NCBI RefSeq assembly: GCF_001641265.1
Contig: NW_020167521.1
Coordinates: 930,001 to 994,000 of the forward strand
Source of the DNA: Pseudogymnoascus destructans
Taxonomy: Eukaryota > Ascomycota > Leotiomycetes > Thelebolales > Thelebolaceae
Length of the DNA stretch: 64,000 nt
Direction: 5' to 3'
Shown: piece after piece, positions 42,684-54,044 of the stretch
Layout of the letters: every line of letters begins with the position of its first letter
How positions within the stretch are numbered: the first letter of the stretch is position 1
Made by a program: the position numbers and the translations under genes
The notes under the pieces: model-generated
Database searches by the model: none
What the model saw: only the letters and a program-made list of their open reading frames with translations
What the model was told of the DNA's origin: nothing

Positions 42684-44003
42684 ATGTTCTTCTCTCTTCC
42701 GACAATCGCCCTCGCCGCCTCGTTGCTGTCCAGCAGTGTCGTCGCTGTCCCTCACAAGGGGCACAGACACCTCCACGCCGCCGCAAAGCGTAATGCTGCT
42801 ATCCTCGTTGACAGAGATGTTGTGGTGGTCAACACCGTCACCGACTGGGTGACTGTCTGGTGGGACGGAACCAGCTTCATCACCCCCACGGCCACCTCCG
42901 CCAATGCGATTCAAACCCAAGCCGCTGATGCCAAAGCGAAGGTTGCTGCTGAGGCCCCAGCCCCTATCATTACCGCTGCGCCCGCCGCTCCAGCTCCAGC
43001 TGCCCCCGCCGTCGCAGTGGCTGACACTGGTGCTGCTGATGCTGCTGCCGCCAAAGCCGCTTCCAAAGCCTCTGCCAACGCTGCTGCCAGCGAAGCAGCC
43101 AAGGCCGCCGCCAGTGCTGTTGCCAACGACACAGCGAAGGCCGCCACTAACGCTGCCGCCGCCGCAGTAAAGAACCCCGAAGGCATCATCGCCGGCGTCG
43201 TCAGCGTCGTCTACTCGGTCGTTGCGCCAATCGTCCCAACCCCCATCGCGCCAGTCATCAGCACCCCAACCCCCGTGGTCGTCACACCCCCCGTCGTCCC
43301 CGGCGGCGATAAGCGCGGCCTCGCCTACAACAACGCCAAGCTCGCCTCCAGCTTCACCGGCGCCGACTCCAAGGTCTCCTGGGCCTACAACTGGGGCTCC
43401 TCCACCCCTGCCATTCCGTCGCCTTTCGAATACGTGCCTATGATCTGGGGCACGCAGCCCATTCACTCCGATGGCTGGACCGAGGCTGCCAACTCCGCCA
43501 TTGCGAAGGGGAGCAAGCACCTCCTGGCTTTCAACGAGCCTGATCTGCCTGCGCAATCAAACCTTGATGTTGGTGCTGCCGCGGCGGGGTACAAGACCTT
43601 CATGCAGCCGTTTGCTGGGAAGGCGAAGCTTGGGTCGCCTGCTGTTACGAACGGTCCCGCGCCAATGGGTATTGCGTACTTCAAATCGTTCATGGCTGCC
43701 TGCGATGGGTGCACGGTCGATTTCGTCCCAATGCACTGGTATGATGCCGCCTCCAATGTTAAGGGATTCAAGACCCACGTCGACGGTATGCGTGATGCGG
43801 CTGAGGGGCGCAAGCTGTGGATTACTGAGTTTGGCGCGTCTGGAAGCACGGAGGAGCAGGAGAACTTCCTGCGTGAGGTTATCCCGTGGTTGGATTCTAA
43901 CGACGCTGTGGAGAGGTATGCGTACTTCTATGCCGACGGGGCATTGACGCAGAATAACGTTGTGTCGGCGCTCGGGAACGTGTTTATGAGCTTTGTCTCT
44001 TAG
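42684..44003 (+). CDS. secreted GH128-type (Asl1-like) beta-1,3-glucanase
   Basis: This is a single exon of 439 residues. A signal peptide spans about residues 1-21. Residues ~75-165 are an unusual Ala-rich, low-complexity stretch, followed by a Pro/Val linker with PTPIAPVISTPTPVVV. The catalytic Glyco_hydro_cc/GH128 domain starts near RGLAYNN (211) and runs to the end. The acid residues expected for catalysis are Glu285 in FNEPD and Glu382 in WITEFG, with WAYNWG and MHWYD as further family motifs. Family members cut beta-1,3-glucan of the fungal wall. No GPI signal is visible: the C-terminus is FMSFVS. A role in wall remodelling is inference. Confidence 0.9.
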   Translation: MFFSLPTIALAASLLSSSVVAVPHKGHRHLHAAAKRNAAILVDRDVVVVNTVTDWVTVWWDGTSFITPTATSANAIQTQAADAKAKVAAEAPAPIITAAPAAPAPAAPAVAVADTGAADAAAAKAASKASANAAASEAAKAAASAVANDTAKAATNAAAAAVKNPEGIIAGVVSVVYSVVAPIVPTPIAPVISTPTPVVVTPPVVPGGDKRGLAYNNAKLASSFTGADSKVSWAYNWGSSTPAIPSPFEYVPMIWGTQPIHSDGWTEAANSAIAKGSKHLLAFNEPDLPAQSNLDVGAAAAGYKTFMQPFAGKAKLGSPAVTNGPAPMGIAYFKSFMAACDGCTVDFVPMHWYDAASNVKGFKTHVDGMRDAAEGRKLWITEFGASGSTEEQENFLREVIPWLDSNDAVERYAYFYADGALTQNNVVSALGNVFMSFVS

Positions 44004-45301
44004 ATGGATGTTTCTATTTGCGTTGTCGCTGCTGCAGATGCTTCACTTCACTTCCACTCGACACCTCTCCACGACGCATCAAGATTCACCTCGCGGATTT
44101 CACGCACCTTCACACATGATACACACTCTTTTCGATCCTACTTCAATTGTACATATTACTGTCAGCCTTGACGCGCTCTGGCACAACCTTTGACTTTCTC
44201 TTCTTTACTTCACTTCACTTCTCACACTATTACTTCGCACTTCTCCCGCGACCGACGACTGAACCGACTTTTACGATGACGATGATGGGTGGATGTGGTG
44301 TTTGTTCTTTTCTGTTCTTTCTGACGCAACGATAACAACAAGGAGGAAGATTGTTGGATGGATGGATAAACACTGGATCTAGACCTATTGTCGAGGTTCA
44401 CTTGTCTGGTTATTGGAGGAGTAGGAGTAGAAAGACTCAAAACAGGATAGGGCTTGCGCATAGCAAGGGGCGGAAAAGGGGGGTGTTAGCTGGCTGGATT
44501 GACGGATGGCGCGTTTTACTTATATGTGTATTTGAAAATGGGAAAATACATACGACCTTCATATGTCTTATCTTTTTTTGTTGTTGTGTGATATTTGTGA
44601 TATTGTATACATGTGCTGAGATGAAGCGGGTCGAATTTGATTCCCCATCCCGTTGTGATCCATCCCCGAACCCCTTTTGAAGAGGGGAACATCACGAAAT
44701 ACACCATCCATCGCCCCACTCCAACTCTCACCTCTCCCATCCAACACCCACCATCCCCAATAACCTCACCCCATCCTCTCCCACTCCGCCTGCCACCCTC
44801 AATATACTCCGCAGCTTTCTTTCTCCTCTCCTTAGCACTCTCTTCGCCGCCCTCGGCGGGCCTGGGGATGCGAGGTTCTCGGTGATGGTTGGAGTGGTGG
44901 CGAGGTATTTGTCGAGCATTGCGGGGGGGGTTTTCTTTGAGGCGGTGGGGTGGGTTAGAAATTAATTTCATTGTGCTTGAGGAGGTAAGCTGTGTGTGTG
45001 GGTTTTCTTTTACTTGTTGCCGTGGGTGGTGCTGGTTGCTGATGGGTCTGAGGCGGTGGACATGGTTGGGGTTTGGGTGTTTGATGGGTTATACGTCGGT
45101 ATTTCGCTTGGACTGTTGGGTTTTCCCTTGGTTTGTCGTTTTATCAAGATCGCAACTGCTGGTTTACATGTCTTTCTTCGTTCGGTCTGTTGTATTATGA
45201 AGATCGCAGCTGCTGGTTTATTTTCATACTAATTACGGATTACAGCTGGGTTCTTATAATAATTCTCTACTATCTATTTTGAACACAATTCATGGCTGTC
45301 T
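44004..45301. other. spacer without a supported gene
   Basis: A minus-strand frame around 44516-44971 (with EGGEESAKERRKKAAEYIEG) is open for ~150 codons. It has no domain I recognise and lies in a C/T-rich tract. It could be a fragment of a small hypothetical gene, but I do not call it. Two near-identical AAGATCGCA(A/G)CTGCTGGTTTA words lie at about 45147 and 45199. Confidence 0.35.
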
Positions 45302-45466
45302 ATGGAAATGCTCCTGTTCCGTGAATATTGCGATACTCATGGACGATCTGCTATTGATGAGGAATATGAGTCTACTCTAGTTTGGCCAACCCCAGAAAGC
45401 ACTGCAGAGCAGCGCAACGCCTTCCTCCAAATGGTATTTTCTCAGGGGTCTAACAGGGTGTTTTGA
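45302..45466 (+). pseudogene. 54-codon open frame, possible gene fragment
   Basis: The ATG at 45302 opens MEMLLFREYCDTHGRSAIDE, then EYESTLVWPTPESTAEQRNA, and stops with TGA at 45464-45466. Its amino-acid make-up looks like real protein and not repeat-derived sequence, but it is too short and has no partner exon that I can place. I do not recognise the family. It may be the remains of a longer gene. Confidence 0.3.
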
Positions 45467-46115
45467 GGATTATAGTCGTCGTTCGACTCGCTTCTTGGAA
45501 TCATTGAGTAGTATTTTCGGGACATCATGGCGATAGCATGCAGCACGCACAACCCTCAGCTCCACTCAGTTCGATTGCGGATAGTGGGATTGCGGTGGAT
45601 AGTCAATATCCACCGCGATCCGCTCCGAGTCAACTTCCTATTCTATTTGGTAATGGAGGCCGCAACCGTTCAACTGTACCAACCGTCTGTACTGCTACTT
45701 GCTTACCGCGTCACGTGATGGCCGACTAGTCTAAATCGACCAGTTGGTCATCACTGGATCACGTGGGTTTGAGATTTCTAGGATAGGGTGAAGGAAGGAC
45801 GGAGATGAGTTGGGATTTTATGGGAGATGGGGATCTGGACGTTCTTTCATTCGTTACAGTGGCTCAGGCCAGGTTAGGTCAGCGTTTTGCTGTACTGTAG
45901 AGTTGGGTTGGGATGAAGGAGATGGCAGAGCATTGTGTGAAGTGTGAGCGAGATATGCGCTCGTCAGCACTACTCCACGATGGGAATTTACTTGCGTAGT
46001 CTACAAAACTACTACAATACTGTAAGCAAGTCGCCTCCACTCCCCTCCTTACTCCTTACCCACTGCGGTCATCTGTATGCGCTGGGCTAAATCTCGTGCA
46101 TGCATAATACGTACT

Positions 46116-46175
46116 CGCTTCAGCTATATGTCAGCTATATGCATACATGCATATAGCTGACATATAGCTGAAGCG
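46116..46175. repeat. 60-bp palindrome, 29-bp arms
   Basis: Arms 46116-46144 and 46147-46175 are exact reverse complements separated by AC. Each arm also holds two AGCTATAT words. Cruciform formation is possible. Confidence 0.92.
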
Positions 46176-46336
46176 CCGGCTGTACTGGTGTATAGGAGCC
46201 AGCGAGCGGCGGCGGTGCAAAGAGCAAGTTTCATATTAGCCGCTGCGTATACAGGGGCAGAAGAGTACACTTTTTAGTATTGAGCCAGGGTTAGATCTTA
46301 CTGTACTGTACTATATCTTCAACTCGGCCGTTGGTC

Positions 46337-46680
46337 TGAGATCTGAGGGTTGAAGTGGAATGGTATTAGGGGAATGGTATAACCTGAGGGTTGAAGTGGA
46401 ATGGTATTAGGGGAATGGTATAGGCCTGAGATCTGATCGAAGTAAATGGTGTAGGCCTGAGATCTGAGGTCTGAAGTGGAATGAATGGTATAGGGGAATG
46501 GTATAGGGGAATGGTATAGGGGAATGGTATAGGCCTGAGATCTGAGGATCGAAGTGAATGGTGTAGGCCTGAGATCTGAGGTCTGAAGTGGAATGGTATA
46601 GGGGAATGGTATAGGCCTGAGATCTGAGGATCGAAGCGAATGGTGTAGGCCTGAGATCTGAGGCCTGAAGTGGAATGGCA
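46337..46680. repeat. compound minisatellite
   Basis: Mixed-order repeats of GAATGGTATAGG, GGCCTGAGATCTGAGG and TCTGAAGTGGAATGG occur in higher-order units of about 70-110 bp. Because unit lengths are near multiples of three and stop-poor, long spurious frames appear on the minus strand. Confidence 0.8.
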
Positions 46681-47326
46681 TAGGGCGGTGCAGGTTATTT
46701 TGGTAACCACCAACGGAGATAATGCTTAGGGTACTTGTCTGGCATGTATCCGCCATTGGTCTGGGGCTGTGGATTAGCCAAACTTTACACACAAATCAAC
46801 CCCCAATACATCACTGCCGTTGAGAGAGATACTTCTATACAAGGTCACTGCACTTAATCTCCGATTCTACCATTTACTTCTCCCCTTCTCTCTACTTTGT
46901 ACCTCGCCACTCTAAAACAGCCCTACCGCTACTTCCCCGTAACCTTCCCTTCCCCGAGATCGTGCTTGCTGGCTGACGCGGCCTTTCACACCCCAGCGCT
47001 TGAATCCTCACCTGCTGCGCATTCAGGCTGCCATTATCCAAAACCATCCTCCACTTCTCATCATCCCTTTTACTCTTTTACTCTTTTACTCTTTTACTCT
47101 TCCTCCGTCAAAAACTATCACCATTATTTCACCATCACCGAGTAAAACATCTCTCGATCTTCACTCGAAACATTCAGACAAAGCAGAACCCACCCATTGC
47201 ACGCCGTTGCATGCTCCCACCAGCGCACCCGGGACTGCACACTCACCACCAACCCGCCAATCCGCTCTCGAGCACCCTTAACCACGCCTGAACAGACGGG
47301 CAACAATCATCACCACACCAGACGCC

Positions 47327-49116
47327 ATGTCGTCCCAATCATCACAAGACGCCATGTCCCGCAGCGCCTCCCAGGCCAACTGTCTCGACCCGCTCGACTC
47401 CCTCCTCGATCTCTCCTCCTACGAGACCATGACCTACGGCTCGCCCTCTATCTCCCCCGCACAGTCCAGCAAGTCCGTCTCCTTCCGCCCAACCGCATCA
47501 ACACCCACCGCAAACACTCTCCTCCCGCCGCGTCAACAGTCGCACGCCCCTCCTAGCCACCCCTACGACGCCCACAAGCAGCAGACTGGCATCCCAACAG
47601 GCGGCCTCGCGACGACCCTCGCCATCAACAACAACTCGCAGATGTACGCCGGCTACGGCTACCTCTCTGGCGTCGACAACTCCGACGACTTCAGCGACAT
47701 GGGCTTCAAAGCCGGCAGCGCCTCGGGATCCGGCAGCTTCGACAACCTGGGCATGGGCATCGACTACGACTCCCCCACCGTGGACCCGGCGTTCTTCTTC
47801 CCCCCCCCCCCCCACGCCGCCGACTACGCCAGCCAGACGCAGACGCCGGTTCCCGCACCCGCCGTCAAGGTGGAGGCGGGCAACGTCGGGCGGCTCTGGC
47901 CGGGCATGCATCAGCAGCAGGCGGCGAAGGCGGAGCAGCAGCGCAAGCAGCAGCAGATGCTGATCGCGCAGCAGCAGAGGCATAGCGCGGTGCCGACGCA
48001 GGCGGCGAGGGCGAGGGCCAGGCCGGCCACGGATCCGATTGTTGAGGAGAAGATCTCGCAGCTGCTTAACTCGATGAGGCAGAATAGCGAGGCGACGTCG
48101 AATGGGGATGAGGATGTTGCCGAGGGGTATGGGGGACATGGACGCTCGAGGAAGGATGAGGAGGATATGGATGAGGATGAGAAATTGTTGGCGAGTGAGG
48201 AGGGGAAGAAGTTGAGTAGCAAGGAGAGGAGACAGTTGAGGAATAAGGTTTCTGCGCGCGCTTTCCGCTCGAGGAGGAAGGGTATGTTTATTGATCTCAT
48301 ATTTCTGTCCTCGACTAACATATAACAGAATACATTGGCCAACTCGAAGGCGAGATCGCCACCCGCGTCAACGAGAACCAGGGCCTGCGCAACCAGAACC
48401 GCGAGCTCCTCTCGGAAAACAAGCGTCTCGCAGACCTCACCCGCATGCTCCTCTCCTCGCCCTCCTTCTCCGGCTTCCTCGACACGCTGAGCACGAACCC
48501 CAACCCCGTTGAGCGTCAACAGCAGGCCACTCCTCCTGAGCAGCAACAACAGACGCAAGCGCCAAAGGACCCGAACCCGTACGCGCAGCAGCAGCAGCAG
48601 AACCTGGATATGAACATCAACTACGCCATGATCCCTGATGCGGCGCCGTTGGATTTCAGCCTGCTGGATCTGAATACGCATGATTTCATCTATCAGCCGC
48701 AGGTCTTCAGCGTGCACAGTGTGGAGGAGGTGAGGTTCGATGCTAGTGTCCTCTCCGGCAAGCTTTCGAGTACGTTTGAGGCTGAGGAGGATAAGCTTGA
48801 GCTCCCGCTCCCGTTGTTTTCGGCCCCGGAACCGGTCGCGAAGTCGATGGTGGAGGCTGTTGTGGAGGAGGTGGATGAGGAGTTTGATTCTGATCCGATG
48901 TTCTCCTTATTCTCCCCTTCGTCATCGTCGGCTGCATCCGCACCGCTACCTCTTGATACTGCGGCGTTGATCGCGGCTATCCAGCCTGCGAAGGCGATGT
49001 TGAACTTTGAGCTTGTGGACCAGGAGGAGAGCGAGAGGAGGTTTTTGAGGGTGCAGAGGTTGGGGGCGGGGATTGAGGCTGTTGTGGCGAGGTTAGAGGG
49101 GTTAGGTCTTGAGTAA
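47327..49116 (+). CDS. bZIP transcription factor
   Basis: Two exons (47327-48281 and 48329-49116) give 580 residues. The basic region SSKERRQLRNKVSARAFRSR (N-x7-R) begins near residue 296. The leucine zipper follows across the 47-base intron (EYIGQLEGEI, then NQGLRNQNRELLSENKRLAD). Gln-rich stretches lie before (about 195-220) and after the bZIP. The sequence NKVSARAFRSRRKEYIGQLE is typical of a bZIP subgroup common in filamentous fungi (IDI-4-like, by memory only). Polyproline at about 159-162 is encoded by a run of 14 C at 47800-47813. The protein is likely nuclear. Its target process is unknown. Confidence 0.9.
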
Positions 49117-49511
49117 AGAGATCGTGTGATGGGGATGTGTGGTGGAATTGGTTTTGCGGTTTTAGCGGTCATGGGATGGGATGTTTTTTGGTAGGATAGG
49201 GATTGGGGGTTATGGAAATGGAATACTTGTAGTTACACTGTCGTTTGTTGGAGGTGTCTTCATTCACTATTGTGTGTTCTCTTCTTGAGTTCTAGGGAGG
49301 TGAAAGCGGGATTATAGAGATTCAAAAGACGAAATGAAATCAAATGAACTGAACTGAACTGGATTCGATTTCGGTGACTATGATGTGAAGAATTACAATG
49401 TAGAATATAAAATGCATATATCCCCCTCCCAGTTCAAAGACTTATACATGGCCAATTTAGATTCCCTGATACAAAAGTTAAAAAGTGAGTCGTTCAAATT
49501 ATCTCCAGCGA
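49117..49511. terminator. shared 3' region of two convergent genes
   Basis: This 395-bp stretch lies between the bZIP stop and the stop of the nine-exon gene. Short GAACTGAACTG repeats are at about 49345-49360. No gene is seen. Confidence 0.4.
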
Positions 49512-51511
49512 TCACAGCGCCGCTTCTTTCGCGAGGGCTTTCCAGGCGCTCAGGAAAGCCTCTGCGTCTATAGAGAGTGTTAGCTATCCCCTTCTTCCCC
49601 AGCGCCCAACAGACAAAACCGGGCAAGAAAAGGGGAAATACTCACCGCCGTCCTCGCAGAAACCAAGAACCATCTCCCCCCCCCTCCCCCTCCTCCTCCC
49701 CTCATACCCCTGGTCATAAACATTCATATCCAATTTCTTCAACAACACCTTCCTAGCACGCCGTCTGAAGTTCTCGGGCTTCAGCGAGTCGGGGTGGACG
49801 AACGCGGTCCAGACTGGGGAGCGCTTGAGGGGGCCGTGGGGGATAGTGGCGGAGAGGCGGGGGGTGGATGTTGTTTTGTCGAGGTAGAGGGTTAGGATAT
49901 GGGGGGTTGAGGCGGTGGTGATGCGGCTGGGGGGTGTGTGAGCTGAAATCCGGCAGCTTGACGAGGGGATGGGGGACGGGAAGGGAGGAAGGGGATGGGG
50001 CGAGAGACGTACCCGCGGAATAGTTTGCGTTCTTCGCCGAGCATGAGTTCTTCGGGGTCGCACATCACGGTGCGTGGACAGTGCTGTTTGAGTACTGCGA
50101 AGACGTCGTGGAAGAGTACCATTTCTGTCATCCATTAGCACAGCAATCCCCACAATCCTCCTCACCCCCTCCCCAATGCCCCACACCCAACCCAGCCCAG
50201 CCCAACGAAACCGGAGCAAAAAGGGAGGAGGGAAGAAGCCAAAACCGAGCACAGGCAAGAAAGGGAGCAAACTCACTCTCCCATCCCTTAAAATACAGCA
50301 CCAACCACTCCTCCGGCTTCCCCCTCTCCAGCGACCACCGCTCCAGCTTAAGCGCGCACCCCTTCCGCTTTATGCGTAGCTCATGTAAACCCCTCGATGC
50401 GTAAGCGGGGGAACCGTCGCGGGCGGTCCAGCGGCAGAGGAGGCGTGCTGCGGTGGGGGGGTAGGGGGGGAGGTAGAGGACTACTGAGAGGGTGTTTTGG
50501 TTGAATTTGCTGCAGGGGGTGTTAGCTTGTGTGAACGAAGGAGGGGGGAGGGGCTTGTGGGGGAAATACAGTTTGAACAACACCGTTGAGCCCGGCGGGG
50601 TTTCGAGGGCAGCGTCGGGCATGGAGGGGGCGTAACAGCAGGATCTTGGTCGGGCGGTTAGTTGGGGTCGACTGTTGTGGAAAGGGGGAAAGGGGGAAGT
50701 TGGGGGGAGTGAGGGACTCACACTACTTGGTGCCTCATCCTCGTCATAGCGTGTTTACGGTCGAAGATCTGTTGAGCCCAGTGGATTTGCTGGATATGTG
50801 AGTTGGTGAACGGTGAAGAGGATGGTATGGGATACTAACGCCTGTTTGGGGGATCCGGACTTGTGACCATAGGGGTAGGAGGGGTAGGGTTCGCGGAGCT
50901 GGATAGGGGTTAACACTCAGCTGCGGTGCTATTCAACGACAGGGGGGCGGAGGGAGGTCATACCTTCAATCCCACGAGCAGCTCTCAACCGCAACGTCTT
51001 CTCGATAAGAGTTTTCAAGACCGTGGCCTCGTACATCGACGGCCTGTCCGCAGTTAGCATTCGGTACCACCACTCCGCTTGCTCCCATCCTCGGAAACAA
51101 AACCCACCTGCTCAACAACCTCACCAGCTGCACCATATACCCATTATACATAATAAACCTCGTATACAGACTCCCCCCCCCATCCTCCCCCATCCTCTCC
51201 ACAACCCCCCCCCACACCTGCCTAAAACTCCCCTTCTCCCCCAGCAAATACCTAATATCCTCCACTGACCTCCCCAAACACGGCGCCAAGATCCCCAGAA
51301 ACCCGCGCACGAGTGACACCCGGTCGCGGTAGATCCTCAAAAGGTCTGAGAGATCGCGGAGGAGGGAGCCGGAGTGAAGAACCTCGCTGATGACGTTGGT
51401 GATGTCGGCGTGGGAGTGCGAGGGGAGGGGGGAGGTCCGGATGCGGGTTAGGGCTGCGGCGATGTCGTCGGCGCGCTTGGCGAGCCACCAGCATTCTACT
51501 GTTTCGGCCAT
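49512..51511 (-). CDS. nine-exon gene of unknown function
   Basis: Nine exons close in phase to 455 residues: 51511-51108, 51043-50964, 50898-50840, 50789-50722, 50644-50570, 50509-50277, 50124-50013, 49926-49646 and 49567-49512. All introns have GT...AG with CTAAC-like sites and lie between 50 and 152 bases. The N-terminus is helical (MAETVECWWLAKRADDIAAA). The middle has KTLIEKTLRLRAARG and QIHWAQQIFDRKHAMTRMRH. The C-terminal half is beta-rich, with LHELRIKRKGCALKLERW, then YFKGWE and KMVLFHDVFAVLKQHCPRTV, like a PH-type fold. I recall related uncharacterised proteins in other filamentous ascomycetes but no named domain. The intron density is the highest in the window. Exons 3 and 4 are the least certain. 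Confidence 0.7.
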
Positions 51512-53535
51512 GGTGGTGGCTGCATGTGTTGCCTGCTGTGCCGGTAGGTGGGCGAGATGGGAGGAGTTGTTCAGGGCGCCCGTGGTGAGGTGATGGGTCT
51601 TGAAGTGAGAGTTTGAAGCGGCGGCGGCGGCGGGATGGGGTGGAGATGGTCAGAGTCTGAGTCTGATAGAGGGGGCCGGGAGCGTCTGACGTGTCGCTGT
51701 AGAGGGGTGCGAGACCCTTATCCAAGACGAGGAGTGCAGGAGTGCAGTCCGTGATTTGGCGGTGGGCGAGTCAGTCCAGAGTGTGTACTCTCAGAGCAAG
51801 CCGTATGTCGACATGGTCATCTTGCCTATCAGTCTCCAAGACGGTGTATGGACTGGTGTAGGTATCTATCTCCACGTCGACTGGTGTAGAGACCTGAGGA
51901 GGGGGTGAGAGGTATCTATCGACCACCACGTCTCCTCGCAGCAGCATGCAGACCTCAACCTCAACCTCAACCTCGCGTGACGTTCTCAGTAGCAAAGCAA
52001 AGACGTCCTCAGTAGCAAAGCAAAGACGTCCTCGGGTATCAAACCAAACCAAAAAGCCCAAACGTAAACGAAGGTACGAGCGAAGATCCCGATCCCCCCA
52101 AGCGCGGTCCTGTGATAGCAGTGCGAGCCCAATCCGAAAACCAGTAAAAAGCAAGCGGGCGAGTACACCAAGAAAAGAAGAGGTGTATAGGAGCGTTGGG
52201 AGAAAGAGAGATAACCCAAAGAGAAGCAAAAGAATCCCCACAGCGCGGGTGAACCACTTACCTCCCCTCTCCCACGACCCGAGACTCACCGTCCAGTCCA
52301 GTGCACCACAGGTCCAGTGCACCACAGCACATCATCGCCCGGCAACTCACCTGCAAAACATCCCCCCCTCCCCCGCGCGCTATGGTGCCCCCCCCCCCGC
52401 GTCTCCAGAGCAGAACGCCCTCTGGCTCGCTCGGTCGCTCGCTCGCCCGCAATACAGTACAGCAGCGTGGGTGGTGGTGGTGAAGTACGGTATCGACGGA
52501 CAAAGCGAGGCGGCGCTACGTCTATGCATCATTGCGTGGCCGTTCGAGAGCGCTCAACGGGTCGACAAGGGGTGGTGCTGATTGGAGGCTTGGGACACTC
52601 CTGTCGTTATCAGATCTGCGCCCTCGTCTGTGGCTTGGAGCCATTGGCTGGGGTGAGATCAGACGGGCGAATTGGAGGAGGGGTCGCGGGGGAGGCGAGA
52701 AGAGTTTTGTTATAGGATGGACGTTGCGAGTCTATGTCGACCTCGGACCCACTCGTCCGCCCATCTCCCTCCCAGGCATCTAAAAGGCTGCATGTTTCAA
52801 CGACCATAGGGGGGCAGCTTCAGGACGAACACACACGGCCCGGAGACAGGGACATCGCACGGACGAACTACTCGGGGTTTAGGTATAAGAACAGGGCAGG
52901 CTGCGTACTACCGGATACCATTTGAGAAGGGAGTCGTACAGGGTGATGATGGTGTGCGGTTCCTGCATACGTGATGGGGGGGAGTAGGGGTTCCAGGTCG
53001 TCAAAACATCACACCATATATATCAATCACATCACCATCGCAGCATACACAAATCATGGCAAGCAACGACGTCCTAGTATTGCGGCTCATCCACGACGAC
53101 GAGGCCTGATTATGTCGTAAAAGCCCAACCGTCCGAGCAGGAAAACAATCCGCACACTTTCTCCCCCCCATCCATGGCCGTCAAGGTCAAACCACGAGAG
53201 TCCAAACATGGAACAAAAAAAAGCACGTTACGATAAGAGTAGCAGTAGTAGTAGTAGCATGATTGCAGCCCCCCCAAGCCCCGAGCCCACCGCCGCAATT
53301 TCAACACCGCCCAGCCAGCCCCGAGCCCAAAGCAATAAAACGGCAAGAAGACGACGCAACGACCAGGTCCGCACACGCGAGAAACGGCGCAACGCACGCG
53401 TCGACACCACACCACCACCTTCCGAAATCGCCAAGTCTTGTGAAAAACACCGATTGCGAGGGGCGGCCGTGGCGTGGACAGACACATGTGGAACGCCTCG
53501 AAGGCGCGAGGAGCAGTCGTGTCGAGAGAGCTTAC
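51512..53535. other. spacer without a supported gene
   Basis: This stretch separates the nine-exon gene's promoter from the Nhp6 3' end. Small repeats: CAACCTCAACCTCAACCTC at about 51956, a duplicated AGTAGCAAAGCAAAGACGTCCTC at 51990-52032, and duplicated GTCCAGTGCACCACAG at 52296-52326. Open frames on both strands (up to ~210 codons) are Arg/Ser/Pro-rich and have no domain, so I leave them out. A 17-codon ATG frame at 53055-53109 is too short to call. Confidence 0.4.
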
Positions 53536-54044
53536 TTAGCCCGACTCTTCCTCGGCATCAGCCTGCACGACGCGTCAATCAGTGCGGCTGGGACGTTTGC
53601 GGACGCCGACCGGCTTCTCGGCACTTACATTGTAGGAAGCCTTCTCGTCCTCGTAGCGCTTCTTGTCCTCCTGCGCCTTGGTCTCGTAAGGGGTGCGCTG
53701 CTTGTCGTTGAGGGCCTTCCAGCGCTCGCCGAGGACCTTGCCGACTTGGCCTGGAGGGAGGTGTTAGTATATATTTGGCCACGATTGACAAAGGATGGAT
53801 GGCCGTGGGGAGGTTCATACCGAAAGAGATTCCGGGATTCTCCTCGCGCACGTTGTCGCGCTGCTCCTGGGCGAAGAACATGTAGGCGGAGAGACCACGC
53901 TTAGGCGCGTTTGGGTCTGTTCCGGAGTCAGTATGGACGCGTCCAGGACACCCAAAAAGGCTAGGGAAGGGAAGTGCGCGCACCCTTCTTCTTCTTCTCG
54001 CCTCTGGGCTTGGAGGCGCGCTTGGTCTTGGTCTCCTTGGGCAT
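53536..54044 (-). CDS. NHP6: Nhp6-type HMG-box chromatin protein
   Basis: Four exons (54044-53984, 53916-53821, 53750-53629, 53562-53536) give 101 residues. A basic N-terminal arm (TKTKRASKPRGEKKKK) leads into one HMG box: DPNAPKRGLSAYMFFAQEQR, GQVGKVLGERWKALNDKQR and YETKAQEDKKRYEDEKASYN. The short acidic tail is ADAEEESG. Such proteins bend DNA without sequence specificity and assist the FACT complex and Pol II/Pol III transcription. The phases (1, 1, 0) and branch sites fit. Size matches yeast Nhp6A/B. Confidence 0.95.

Larger units (their letters stand above)
45467..47326. repeat. spacer with palindrome and compound tandem repeat
   Basis: It contains a near-perfect 60-bp palindrome (46116-46175) and an inverted GCGGATAGTGGGATTGCGGTGGATA / TATCCACCGC patch near 45575-45620. 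A compound tandem array at about 46337-46680 alternates GGTATAGGGGAAT and GGCCTGAGATCTGAGG units. CTTTTACT repeats lie at 47070-47100. The final 400 bases are the CT/CA-rich leader of the bZIP gene. Confidence 0.6.

Noticed and set aside
44516..44971. 151-codon minus-strand frame in the spacer after the GH128-type gene
   Set aside because: Only a short charged stretch looks protein-like; no domain and no clear splice partners.
46366..46792. 157- and 115-codon minus-strand frames
   Set aside because: They translate the compound minisatellite.
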